18,526 bases of DNA. It comes from an uncultured Bacteroides sp. Its GTDB lineage: Bacteria; Bacteroidota; Bacteroidia; Bacteroidales; Bacteroidaceae. The notes under the pieces were generated by a model. The model did not search any database and was not told the DNA's origin. It saw nothing but the letters and a program-made list of their open reading frames with translations. Position numbers and translations under genes: made by a program. The DNA lies in the NCBI GenBank assembly GCA_900544075.1, contig UQTJ01000052.1, positions 1 to 18,526 on the forward strand, in the 5' to 3' direction. Positions 1 through 6,325 of the stretch are shown piece after piece (positions within the stretch are counted from its first letter, which is position 1; each line of letters begins with the position of its first letter).

Positions 1-24
1 CAATGGCCGAGCGGCATTTTTTAT
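1..24 (+). terminator. Possible 3' arm of a terminator from a gene left of the window
   Basis: A GC-rich stretch (CCGAGCGGCA) is followed by a run of six T. Only a very small hairpin can form inside the window (GCCG with CGGC around a two-base loop). It is more likely the right arm and T-run of a larger terminator whose left arm lies outside. It would end a plus-strand gene converging on the minus-strand gene that follows. This cannot be confirmed without the flanking sequence. Confidence 0.35.
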
Positions 25-26
25 AT

Positions 27-260
27 TTAATCGATTTTATCGGACAGCAATAAAACATTAACGTTCAGAAATAGTGTGTCGTGCTGATCGCTGATGTCAA
101 AATCAATCTTGTCTTCTCTGGCCAGCCAGCCTATTGCAGCATTCAAATCTCTGTCAGTTAAACCTGTTGCTGCCTTCAGCTGTTTGTAATCCCAATGTGC
201 ATTGTCTTTCAGTTTGTTCCAGACAATTCCGGCATTTGTGCCGATTTGATACTTGTCCAT
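27..260 (-). CDS. Small winged helix-turn-helix protein (DUF2582/PF10771-like)
   Basis: This is a complete 77-residue protein beginning MDKYQIGTNAG. It resembles the short Bacteroidales winged-helix family PF10771 (DUF2582). Residues 8-50 look like a helix-turn-helix: GIVWNKL, a conserved-looking tryptophan in HWDYKQLKAATGL, then TDRDLNAAIGWLAREDKI as recognition helix. Residues 51-70 would form the wing (DFDISDQHDTLFLNV). There is no signal peptide or membrane helix, so it should be a cytoplasmic nucleic-acid-binding protein. Its target is unknown. It is transcribed away from map across a 215-base shared intergenic region that carries a 12-base palindrome in its own leader, which could mean autoregulation (inference). 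The length fits the family, so I see no truncation. Confidence 0.82.
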   Translation of the reverse strand: MDKYQIGTNAGIVWNKLKDNAHWDYKQLKAATGLTDRDLNAAIGWLAREDKIDFDISDQHDTLFLNVNVLLLSDKID

Positions 261-290
261 TTTGATATGTTTTAAATTGTTATTAGAATA

Positions 291-302
291 AGGTTATAAC
301 CT
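291..302. promoter_or_regulatory. 12-base perfect palindrome, candidate operator
   Basis: AGGTTATAACCT is identical to its reverse complement. It lies just downstream of the predicted -7 element (310-317, minus strand) of the small winged-helix gene and upstream of its start at 260. A repressor bound there would block transcript start. It is short and AT-rich at its centre, so chance is possible. Confidence 0.4.
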
Positions 303-309
303 CTGACTA

Positions 310-317
310 CAAATATA
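310..317 (-). promoter_or_regulatory. -7 element for the winged-helix gene
   Basis: The minus strand reads TATATTTG, an exact match to the Bacteroides -7 consensus TAnnTTTG, about 50 bases upstream of the start codon. No clear -33 TTTG lies 20 bases further up, so support rests on the -7 box and its position. Confidence 0.5.
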
Positions 318-420
318 GACTTATTGGGTTAGAATAAAAAGGTTTATACTTCTTTTATTTTGGTAAGATTCTTGTATTTAGCATTTTTTAATAGTGCAAG
401 GCAAAACTATTACATAATGG

Positions 421-452
421 TTTCCTGTCTATTTCGATTTTTACTACCTTTG
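421..452 (+). promoter_or_regulatory. Promoter of map-tsaD-pncC
   Basis: TACCTTTG at 445-452 matches TAnnTTTG exactly. Twenty bases upstream, 421-424 reads TTTC, one base from the -33 TTTG. The start codon of map follows 23 bases after the -7 box, leaving a very short leader. Confidence 0.65.
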
Positions 453-475
453 CATAGTATTTCAATATTGATTTT

Positions 476-1330
476 ATGATAAGAAACAAAATAAACTGGA
501 AAGTGCCTAAAGGTGCTGAACTGACTGAACTTGACAAAAAAGTTCTTTACTTTCAGAATAAGGGACATCTGGTTCCTTCAAGAAAACTTATTAAAACTCC
601 TGAACAGATAGAGGGAATACGCCGTAGCGGACTGATTAATACAGCTGTACTTGACTTAGTGGCAAGCGAGATTAAAGCCGGTATGAGTACTGCCGAAATT
701 GACAAGATGGTGTATGACTTTACTGTTTCGCACGGGGCTATTCCTGCTCCTTTGAATTACGAAGGATTCCCGAAAAGCGTTTGTACATCTATTAATGAGG
801 TAGTATGCCATGGCATTCCGTCGGAAGATGAAATCCTTGAAGAGGGCGATATCATCAATGTGGATGTATCTACTATCTTGGATGGATATTATTCTGATGC
901 TTCGCGTATGTTTATAATAGGAAAGACATCGCCGGAGAAAGAAAAGTTGGTAAACGTGGCTAAGGAGTGTCTGGAGATTGGAATGAAGGCTGCAACTCCT
1001 TTCGGATTTGTGGGCGATATAGGCAATGCTATAGAGAAGCATGCCAAGAAGAACGGTTTCTCCGTAGTAAGAGATTTGTGCGGACACGGTGTGGGACTGG
1101 AATTCCACGAAGAGCCAGACGTGGAGCATTTCGGAAGAAAAGGTACCGGTATGTTGCTCGTTCCGGGAATGGTGTTCACTATCGAACCGATGATTAACAT
1201 GGGAACATACAGAGTTTTTGTAGATGAGGAGGATGACTGGACTGTTGTTACAGAGGATGAGCTTCCATCTGCACAGTGGGAACACACTTTCCTTATGACC
1301 GAGAACGGATTGGAGATACTTACTTATTGA
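476..1330 (+). CDS. map: Methionine aminopeptidase, type I
   Basis: This enzyme removes the N-terminal methionine from new proteins in the cytoplasm, acting on deformylated chains as they leave the ribosome. The 284-residue protein has the pita-bread fold motifs and all expected metal ligands: D130 (INVDVS), D141 (YYSDASRMF), H204 (CGHGVG), E237 (FTIEPM) and E269 (QWEHT). It also has the substrate-pocket histidines H112 (VVCHGIP) and H211 (EFHEEP). About 36 extra residues precede the usual start of the catalytic domain (KTPEQIEGIR, from 40), compared with the E. coli enzyme. The extension has no cysteine-pair zinc motif; its role is unknown. Start ATG is the first after the promoter. tsaD follows after 27 bases, so the two are probably co-transcribed. 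Confidence 0.96.
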   Translation: MIRNKINWKVPKGAELTELDKKVLYFQNKGHLVPSRKLIKTPEQIEGIRRSGLINTAVLDLVASEIKAGMSTAEIDKMVYDFTVSHGAIPAPLNYEGFPKSVCTSINEVVCHGIPSEDEILEEGDIINVDVSTILDGYYSDASRMFIIGKTSPEKEKLVNVAKECLEIGMKAATPFGFVGDIGNAIEKHAKKNGFSVVRDLCGHGVGLEFHEEPDVEHFGRKGTGMLLVPGMVFTIEPMINMGTYRVFVDEEDDWTVVTEDELPSAQWEHTFLMTENGLEILTY

Positions 1331-1357
1331 TTTCAAACTTTAATATTATAGATTACA

Positions 1358-2383
1358 ATGGATAATGTCGTTATATTAGGTATAGAGTCGTCGTGCGATG
1401 ATACTTCGGCTGCCGTAATACGCGATGGCGTGTTGCTGTCAAGTGTAATTGCCAGTCAGGCAGTGCATGAAGCTTATGGCGGTGTGGTTCCGGAGTTGGC
1501 ATCGCGAGCTCATCAGCAGAATATTGTGCCTGTAGTGCATGAGGCTCTGAAGAGGGCAGGTGTGCAGAAGGAAGAACTGAGTGCAGTGGCTTTTACACGC
1601 GGACCGGGACTTATGGGCTCGCTGCTCGTAGGAGTTTCTTTTGCGAAAGGACTTGCGAGGTCGCTTGATATTCCAATGGTGGAGGTGAATCATTTGCAGG
1701 GACATGTGCTTGCACATTTTATTAAAGAGTCAGGTGAGGATAATAACCAACCGAAATATCCTTTCTTGTGTCTGTTGGTTTCAGGAGGTAATTCGCAGAT
1801 AATCCGTGTGAATGCGTATAATGATATGGAAGTGTTAGGACAGACTATTGATGATGCTGCAGGTGAGGCAATAGACAAATGTTCTAAGGTTATGGGATTA
1901 GGGTATCCTGGCGGCCCGATAATTGACAGACTGGCAAGACAAGGTAATGCATCGGCTTATACTTTCAGTAAACCCCACATCCCGGGATATGACTATAGTT
2001 TCAGCGGACTGAAAACTTCTTTCCTGTATTCCCTCAGGGAATGGCTTAAGGATGACCCGGATTTCATTGAGCATCATAAGGAAGACTTGGCAGCATCGCT
2101 TGAAAAAACAATAGTGGATATCCTGATGGATAAGTTGCGTAAGGCTGTAAAGGATACTGGCATTAATGAAGTGGCTGTTGCCGGAGGAGTGTCTGCAAAC
2201 AATGGTCTGAGAAATGCTTTCAGAGAACATGCGGCTAAGTATGGATGGAATATTTATATTCCGAAGTTCGGATATACAACCGACAATGCGGCCATGATAG
2301 CGATAACAGGATATTACAAGTTCCTCGACAAGGATTTCTGTTCGATAGACAAACCTGCATATTCAAGAGTGACGATAAAGTAG
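1358..2383 (+). CDS. tsaD: tRNA N6-adenosine threonylcarbamoyltransferase (t6A synthesis)
   Basis: TsaD transfers the threonylcarbamoyl group from threonylcarbamoyl-AMP to A37 of tRNAs that read ANN codons, working with TsaB and TsaE. The 341-residue protein starts with the typical LGIESSCDDTS. It carries the metal-binding H112 and H116 (NHLQGH) and D309 (YTTDNAAM). ASKHA-fold nucleotide motifs are visible at 141-146 (VSGGNS) and 275-281 (AGGVSAN). Length matches the family. The gene lies between map and pncC with short gaps (27 and 24 bases) and no promoter or terminator, so it belongs to that unit. Nothing is missing. Confidence 0.97.
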   Translation: MDNVVILGIESSCDDTSAAVIRDGVLLSSVIASQAVHEAYGGVVPELASRAHQQNIVPVVHEALKRAGVQKEELSAVAFTRGPGLMGSLLVGVSFAKGLARSLDIPMVEVNHLQGHVLAHFIKESGEDNNQPKYPFLCLLVSGGNSQIIRVNAYNDMEVLGQTIDDAAGEAIDKCSKVMGLGYPGGPIIDRLARQGNASAYTFSKPHIPGYDYSFSGLKTSFLYSLREWLKDDPDFIEHHKEDLAASLEKTIVDILMDKLRKAVKDTGINEVAVAGGVSANNGLRNAFREHAAKYGWNIYIPKFGYTTDNAAMIAITGYYKFLDKDFCSIDKPAYSRVTIK

Positions 2384-2407
2384 AACAATATAAAATATAG
2401 GTATATT

Positions 2408-2914
2408 ATGTCAGTAGAGAGTAAAATGTTAAGTAGAGATATAAGTGAGATTTTCTGGAGAGAGGAACTCTCACTTGCAACTGCGGAAAGTTGTACGGCC
2501 GGTAATGTGGCTGCTGCCATTACGGCTATACCAGGCAGTTCTAAATTCTATAAGGGTGGGATAGTAGCTTACTCAAATGAGGCTAAACAGAATTTGCTTG
2601 GGGTAAGTGCGGAAACTCTTGAAGCATGTGGCGCTGTAAGTGAAGAAACAGTAACAGAAATGGTGAAAGGTGCTCTTAAGGCTTTTAATGCAGATTTTGC
2701 CGTTGCGACATCCGGTATTGCCGGACCTACAGGCGGTACCCCGGAGAAGCCGATAGGTACTGTTTGGATTGCTGCCGGAAACAAGGATAAGGTAGTGACA
2801 GAAAAAATCTGTGAAGACAACGGAAGAGAGCAAAATGTGCATAATGCAACCATAAAAGCACTGTATTTATTGCGTGAATTGTGTCAAAATCAAGAAAATA
2901 ACGAGGAAAAATAG
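2408..2914 (+). CDS. pncC: Nicotinamide-nucleotide amidase, CinA C-terminal domain type
   Basis: PncC deamidates nicotinamide mononucleotide to nicotinate mononucleotide, recycling NMN (for example from DNA ligase) back into NAD synthesis. The 168-residue protein is only the CinA C-terminal domain; the N-terminal MoCF-like domain of full CinA is absent, as in E. coli PncC. Visible motifs are TAESCTAG (25-32, with presumed nucleophile S28), GGIVAYSNEAK (50-60) and SGIAGPTGGTPEKPIGTVW (102-120), plus R140 near the C-terminus. A second possible start is the methionine at residue 7. The gene sits 24 bases after tsaD. No clear terminator follows, so some transcripts may run into the ribosomal protein genes. 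The catalytic role is from family knowledge; substrate is not proven here. Confidence 0.9.
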   Translation: MSVESKMLSRDISEIFWREELSLATAESCTAGNVAAAITAIPGSSKFYKGGIVAYSNEAKQNLLGVSAETLEACGAVSEETVTEMVKGALKAFNADFAVATSGIAGPTGGTPEKPIGTVWIAAGNKDKVVTEKICEDNGREQNVHNATIKALYLLRELCQNQENNEEK

Positions 2915-2931
2915 AAAATATTACTCAAAAG

Positions 2932-2963
2932 TTTGCATGTTTGGAATAAAAACGCTTACTTTG
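2932..2963 (+). promoter_or_regulatory. Promoter of rpmB-rpmG-DUF4295
   Basis: TTTG at 2932-2935 is followed after 20 bases by TTACTTTG at 2956-2963, a close match to the Bacteroides -33/-7 pair (the -7 box has TA one base nearer the TTTG). The leader to the rpmB start is about 45 bases. Confidence 0.6.
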
Positions 2964-3013
2964 CACTCCGTTTTAAAGAACGAACGAATTGAAACTATAA
3001 AAACTATATAGAA

Positions 3014-3274
3014 ATGTCAAAAATTTGTCAAATTACCGGAAAGAAAGCCATGATTGGCAACAACGTTTCACACTCAAAGAGAAGAACTAAAAGAACATTT
3101 GATGTGAACTTGTTTACAAAGAAATTCTACTATGTAGAACAAGATTGCTGGATTAGCCTGAATATCTGCGCTAACGGCTTGAGAGTTATTAACAAGAAGG
3201 GACTGGATGCTGCATTGAACGAAGCTGTAGCTAACGGTTACTGTGATTGGAAGAGTATCAAAATTATTGGTTAA
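3014..3274 (+). CDS. rpmB: 50S ribosomal protein bL28
   Basis: bL28 is a structural protein of the large ribosomal subunit. The 86-residue basic protein begins MSKICQITGKKAM and has the family hallmark GNNVSHSKRRTKRTF near residues 16-30, then the SLNICANGLRVINKKGLDAAL segment typical of bL28. It has single scattered cysteines rather than the paired zinc-binding set, so it is a zinc-independent form. It leads a three-gene ribosomal unit, with rpmG 19 bases downstream, and has its own promoter. The start follows an AT-rich leader without a Shine-Dalgarno site, as is common in Bacteroidota. Confidence 0.97.
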   Translation: MSKICQITGKKAMIGNNVSHSKRRTKRTFDVNLFTKKFYYVEQDCWISLNICANGLRVINKKGLDAALNEAVANGYCDWKSIKIIG

Positions 3275-3277
3275 TTA

Positions 3278-3286
3278 AAAGGAGAG
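3278..3286 (+). promoter_or_regulatory. Shine-Dalgarno-like site before rpmG
   Basis: AAAGGAGAG places AGGAG nine bases before the rpmG ATG. Bacteroidota ribosomes largely hide the anti-Shine-Dalgarno sequence and most genes here lack such a site, so this one stands out. Confidence 0.5.
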
Positions 3287-3293
3287 AAAGACT

Positions 3294-3482
3294 ATGGCTA
3301 AGAAAGCTAAAGGTAACAGAGTACAGGTAATCCTTGAGTGCACAGAAATGAAGGAAAGTGGTTTGCCGGGAACTTCTCGCTATATCACTACAAAGAATAG
3401 AAAGAATACAACTGAAAGATTGGAGTTGAAGAAATATAACCCAATTTTGAAGAGAGTAACAGTACATAAAGAAATTAAATAA
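3294..3482 (+). CDS. rpmG: 50S ribosomal protein bL33
   Basis: bL33 is a small large-subunit protein near the E-site. The 62-residue protein has the family pattern VQVILECTEMK, then SRYITTKNRKNTTERLELKK and a C-terminal YNPILKRVTVHKEIK. Only one cysteine is present, so it lacks the two CxxC pairs of zinc-binding bL33 and is the zinc-independent form. It lies between rpmB and the DUF4295 gene (12 bases to the next start) and is preceded by a purine-rich AGGAG site. Confidence 0.96.
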   Translation: MAKKAKGNRVQVILECTEMKESGLPGTSRYITTKNRKNTTERLELKKYNPILKRVTVHKEIK

Positions 3483-3494
3483 TAAGAGTAAACC

Positions 3495-3650
3495 ATGGCA
3501 AAGAAAACAGTCGCAACCCTTCAGACAGGTAAAGAAGGACGTTCTTATACTAAGGTTATCAAGATGGTTAAGTCACCTAAGACTGGTGCTTACGTTTTTG
3601 ACGAACAAATGGTTCCTAACGAAAAAGTTCAGGACTTCTTCAAGAAATAA
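3495..3650 (+). CDS. DUF4295 small basic protein, probable ribosomal protein bL38
   Basis: This is a complete 51-codon gene, ATG at 3495 and TAA at 3648-3650. The protein starts MAKKTVATLQTGKEGRSYTK and ends with a FFKK tail. It is lysine-rich with no membrane segment or signal peptide. It matches DUF4295, a Bacteroidota-specific family found just after rpmB and rpmG, as here. From memory, cryo-EM of the Flavobacterium johnsoniae ribosome identified a protein of this kind as a new large-subunit protein named bL38; I am fairly but not fully sure the two families are the same. The position before a shared terminator makes it the last gene of the ribosomal unit. Small size makes it easy to miss in automatic gene calls. 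Confidence 0.9.
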   Translation: MAKKTVATLQTGKEGRSYTKVIKMVKSPKTGAYVFDEQMVPNEKVQDFFKK

Positions 3651-3683
3651 TTTTAGTCTGATGACTATTTAAATGATATTTTG

Positions 3684-3720
3684 AAAGTTCCCGCCAATAA
3701 TAACGGTGGGAACTTTTTTT
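3684..3720 (+). terminator. Intrinsic terminator after the rpmB-rpmG-DUF4295 unit
   Basis: GTTCCCGCC (3687-3695) pairs with GGTGGGAAC (3705-3713) with one G-T wobble and a nine-base loop, followed by seven T. Three upstream A (3684-3686) extend the stem into the T-run. This is a textbook rho-independent terminator. Confidence 0.92.
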
Positions 3721-3747
3721 ATATCTAAGAAAATAGTTATATCTTTG
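3716..3747 (+). promoter_or_regulatory. Promoter of ftsY-rimO-HU operon
   Basis: TATCTTTG at 3740-3747 matches the -7 consensus exactly. The -33 position falls in the T-run of the preceding terminator (TTTT rather than TTTG). The ftsY start is 26 bases after the -7 box. Confidence 0.6.
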
Positions 3748-3773
3748 TGTCATAAATAGATAAATATACAAGT

Positions 3774-4736
3774 ATGGGAATTTTTAGCTTTTTCTCTAAA
3801 GAAAAGAAAGAAACTCTGGACAAGGGATTGTCTAAAACTAAAGAAAGTGTATTCGGAAAAATAGCTCGTGCCGTAGCCGGTAAGTCTAAAGTAGATGATG
3901 AGGTGTTGGATAACCTTGAAGAGGTTTTAGTGACCTCAGACGTAGGTGTGGAAACTACCCTTAATATCATTAAACGTATTGAGGCAAGGGTGGCAAGGGA
4001 TAAATATGTGAATACTCAGGAGCTTAATAACATTCTTAGAGAAGAAATAGCTGCTCTGCTTACAGAAAACAATACTGTTGACACTGAGGATTTTACTCTG
4101 CCTGCGGACAAGAAACCATATGTTATTATGGTAGTAGGCGTGAATGGCGTAGGTAAGACTACGACTATTGGTAAATTGGCATATCAGTTCAAAAAGGCCG
4201 GAAATTCAGTATATTTAGGTGCTGCCGATACTTTCCGTGCGGCTGCTGTTGAACAGCTTGATATTTGGGGAGAACGTGTCGGTGTTCCTGTGATAAAGCA
4301 GAAAATGGGTGCTGACCCTGCTTCTGTAGCTTTCGATACTCTCAGCTCAGCTGTGGCTAATAATGCGGATGTGGTGATTATTGATACAGCCGGACGTTTG
4401 CACAATAAGGTCGGTCTTATGAACGAGCTGACCAAGATTAAGAATGTGATGAAAAAGGTTGTTCCTGATGCACCACATGAAGTGTTACTCGTATTGGACG
4501 GCTCAACAGGACAGAATGCTTTTGAACAGGCAAAGCAGTTCACATTGGCTACTGAGGTAAATGCAATGGCTATTACTAAACTTGACGGTACTGCCAAGGG
4601 TGGAGTAGTGATAGGTATCTCAGATCAGTTTAAGATTCCTGTAAAATATATTGGACTTGGCGAAGGTATAGAGGATTTGCAGGTGTTCCGTCGTCGTGAA
4701 TTTGTTGATTCATTGTTTGGTACAGAAGGAAAATAA
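3774..4736 (+). CDS. ftsY: Signal recognition particle receptor FtsY
   Basis: FtsY docks ribosome-SRP complexes at the inner membrane and, through paired GTP hydrolysis with Ffh, hands nascent membrane proteins to the SecYEG channel. The 320-residue protein has an N domain of helices (about 1-105) and a G domain with P-loop GVNGVGKTT (122-130), DTFRAAA (152-158), DTAGR (204-208) and TKLD (268-271), then the closing GLGEGIEDL segment (294-302). The long acidic A domain of E. coli FtsY is absent; instead a short amphipathic start (MGIFSFFSKEKK) may contact the membrane. The stop codon touches the rimO start with no gap, which points to translational coupling. Confidence 0.97.
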   Translation: MGIFSFFSKEKKETLDKGLSKTKESVFGKIARAVAGKSKVDDEVLDNLEEVLVTSDVGVETTLNIIKRIEARVARDKYVNTQELNNILREEIAALLTENNTVDTEDFTLPADKKPYVIMVVGVNGVGKTTTIGKLAYQFKKAGNSVYLGAADTFRAAAVEQLDIWGERVGVPVIKQKMGADPASVAFDTLSSAVANNADVVIIDTAGRLHNKVGLMNELTKIKNVMKKVVPDAPHEVLLVLDGSTGQNAFEQAKQFTLATEVNAMAITKLDGTAKGGVVIGISDQFKIPVKYIGLGEGIEDLQVFRRREFVDSLFGTEGK

Positions 4737-6038
4737 ATGAAGAAAAATACTATAGATATTATTACTCTCGGTTGTTCAAAAAACCTTGTGGACTCTGAAA
4801 AGCTGATGAAACAGCTTGAAGCCAATGGATATAAGGTGACACATGATACAGAGAAGCCTCAGGGCGAGATGGCGGTGATAAATACATGTGGATTTATCGG
4901 TGATGCAAAAGAGGAGTCCATCAATATGATTCTTGAGTTCTGTCAGGCCAAGGAGGAAGGAAAACTGAAGAAACTTTATGTGATGGGGTGTCTGTCTGAA
5001 AGATATCTCAATGAGTTGAAAGTGGAAATTCCCCAGGTTGACAAGTTTTATGGGAAATTCAACTGGAATGAACTGCTTGAGGATTTGGGCAAGGCATACC
5101 ATTCGGAATATGCCATAGAAAGACATCTTACTACTCCGAAACATTATGCATATCTGAAAATCTCGGAAGGATGCGACAGAAAGTGTTCTTACTGTGCTAT
5201 TCCTATTATAACAGGTCGTCATGTATCACGACCGATGGAAGAGATTCTTGATGAGGTCAGACTTCTTGTATCTGAGGGTGTAAAGGAATTTCAGGTTATA
5301 GCTCAGGAGCTTACATACTACGGAGTTGATTTGTACAAGAAACAGATGTTGCCTGAGCTGATTGACAGAATGGCTAAGATTCCGGGAGTGGAATGGATAC
5401 GTCTGCATTATGCCTATCCGGCTAAGTTCCCGAGAGAGCTTTTCAAGGTGATGAGGGAGAATGACAATGTTTGCAAGTATATGGATATTGCCTTGCAGCA
5501 TATCAGCGACAATATGTTGTCGAAAATGAGAAGACACGTCACTAAGGAGGAAACTTACAAGCTGATAGAAGAATTCCGTAATGAAGTTCCGGGAATACAT
5601 TTGCGTACAACGCTTATGGTGGGACATCCGGGTGAAACGGAAGAGGATTTTGAACAGCTGAAGGAATTTATCAAGATTGCCAAGTTTGACAGAATGGGTG
5701 CTTTCGCTTATTCAGAAGAAGAAGGCACATATTCGGCTGAAAACTATGATGACAATATTCCGCAGGAAGTCAAGCAGAAAAGACTTGATGAACTGATGGC
5801 GTTGCAGCAGGAAATATCGGCTGAACTGAGTCATAAAAAGATAGGTCAGACTCTTAAAGTAATCATAGATAGAAAAGAAGGCGATTATTATATCGGACGT
5901 ACTGAATTTGATTCTCCTGAGGTTGACCCTGAAGTGCTTATCAAGTACGAGGGCAAGAAATTGAAAGAAGGTTCTTTCTATAATGTAACGATAGAAGACG
6001 CTGACGATTTTGACCTTTACGGGAGGATTTCGGAATGA
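4737..6038 (+). CDS. rimO: Ribosomal protein uS12 methylthiotransferase RimO
   Basis: RimO is a radical-SAM enzyme that adds a methylthio group to the conserved aspartate of ribosomal protein uS12. The 433-residue protein has the N-terminal MTTase domain with three cluster cysteines C13 (LGCSKN), C51 (NTCGFI) and C85 (MGCLSE). It has the radical-SAM cluster C146, C150 and C153 (GCDRKCSYCAIP) and a C-terminal TRAM domain from about 365. The LGCSKNLVDSE start and acidic, non-tRNA-type TRAM favour RimO over MiaB. It begins immediately after the ftsY stop and overlaps the next HU gene by four bases (ATGA), so the set is one operon. Confidence 0.95.
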   Translation: MKKNTIDIITLGCSKNLVDSEKLMKQLEANGYKVTHDTEKPQGEMAVINTCGFIGDAKEESINMILEFCQAKEEGKLKKLYVMGCLSERYLNELKVEIPQVDKFYGKFNWNELLEDLGKAYHSEYAIERHLTTPKHYAYLKISEGCDRKCSYCAIPIITGRHVSRPMEEILDEVRLLVSEGVKEFQVIAQELTYYGVDLYKKQMLPELIDRMAKIPGVEWIRLHYAYPAKFPRELFKVMRENDNVCKYMDIALQHISDNMLSKMRRHVTKEETYKLIEEFRNEVPGIHLRTTLMVGHPGETEEDFEQLKEFIKIAKFDRMGAFAYSEEEGTYSAENYDDNIPQEVKQKRLDELMALQQEISAELSHKKIGQTLKVIIDRKEGDYYIGRTEFDSPEVDPEVLIKYEGKKLKEGSFYNVTIEDADDFDLYGRISE

Positions 6039-6322
6039 ATAGCGAAGAATTTATGAATCTGCTGTCGGAAAGGACCGGATGTGACGAGAAAAATGTGTCG
6101 CGTATGGTTTCTTCCGTGGCTGATATTATAGTAGGAGGATTACAGGACGGTAGGACTGTGTTATTACAGGATTTTGGAACTTTTGAAGTTAAAAAGAAAC
6201 TTGAAAAGATAGTTGTGAATCCGTCAACCGGAAAACGTAAGTTGTTTCCGCCAAAATTGGTAGTAGGTTTCAGACCGTGTCCGCTGCTTAAGGAAAAGGT
6301 AAATCTTTCTGGAAAGAAGTAA
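6035..6322 (+). CDS. HU-family DNA-binding protein
   Basis: This 95-residue protein has the HU/IHF fold: two N-terminal helices (to about 40), the TVLLQDFGTF turn (41-50), a complete beta arm with NPSTG at 62-66 (P63 in the place of the DNA-intercalating proline), and a C-terminal helix (LLKEKVN). The lysine-rich arm and tail support DNA binding. It overlaps rimO by four bases (ATGA) with a GGAGG eight bases upstream inside rimO, so translation is probably coupled. The gap to the HU-LysM gene is three bases. It may form homodimers, or a heterodimer with the HU-like half of its neighbour (inference). It is not clearly HupB or IHF by sequence, so no symbol is given. Confidence 0.9.
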   Translation: MNSEEFMNLLSERTGCDEKNVSRMVSSVADIIVGGLQDGRTVLLQDFGTFEVKKKLEKIVVNPSTGKRKLFPPKLVVGFRPCPLLKEKVNLSGKK

Positions 6323-6325
6323 CGA

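Noticed and set aside
656..1336. A 226-codon open frame on the minus strand across map.
   Set aside because: It lies wholly opposite a complete, motif-bearing map gene, has a cysteine/serine/histidine-rich composition typical of an antisense shadow, and has no promoter or family resemblance.
2915..2955. A terminator after pncC.
   Set aside because: No stem with a following T-run is visible in this stretch. Read-through into rpmB is possible.
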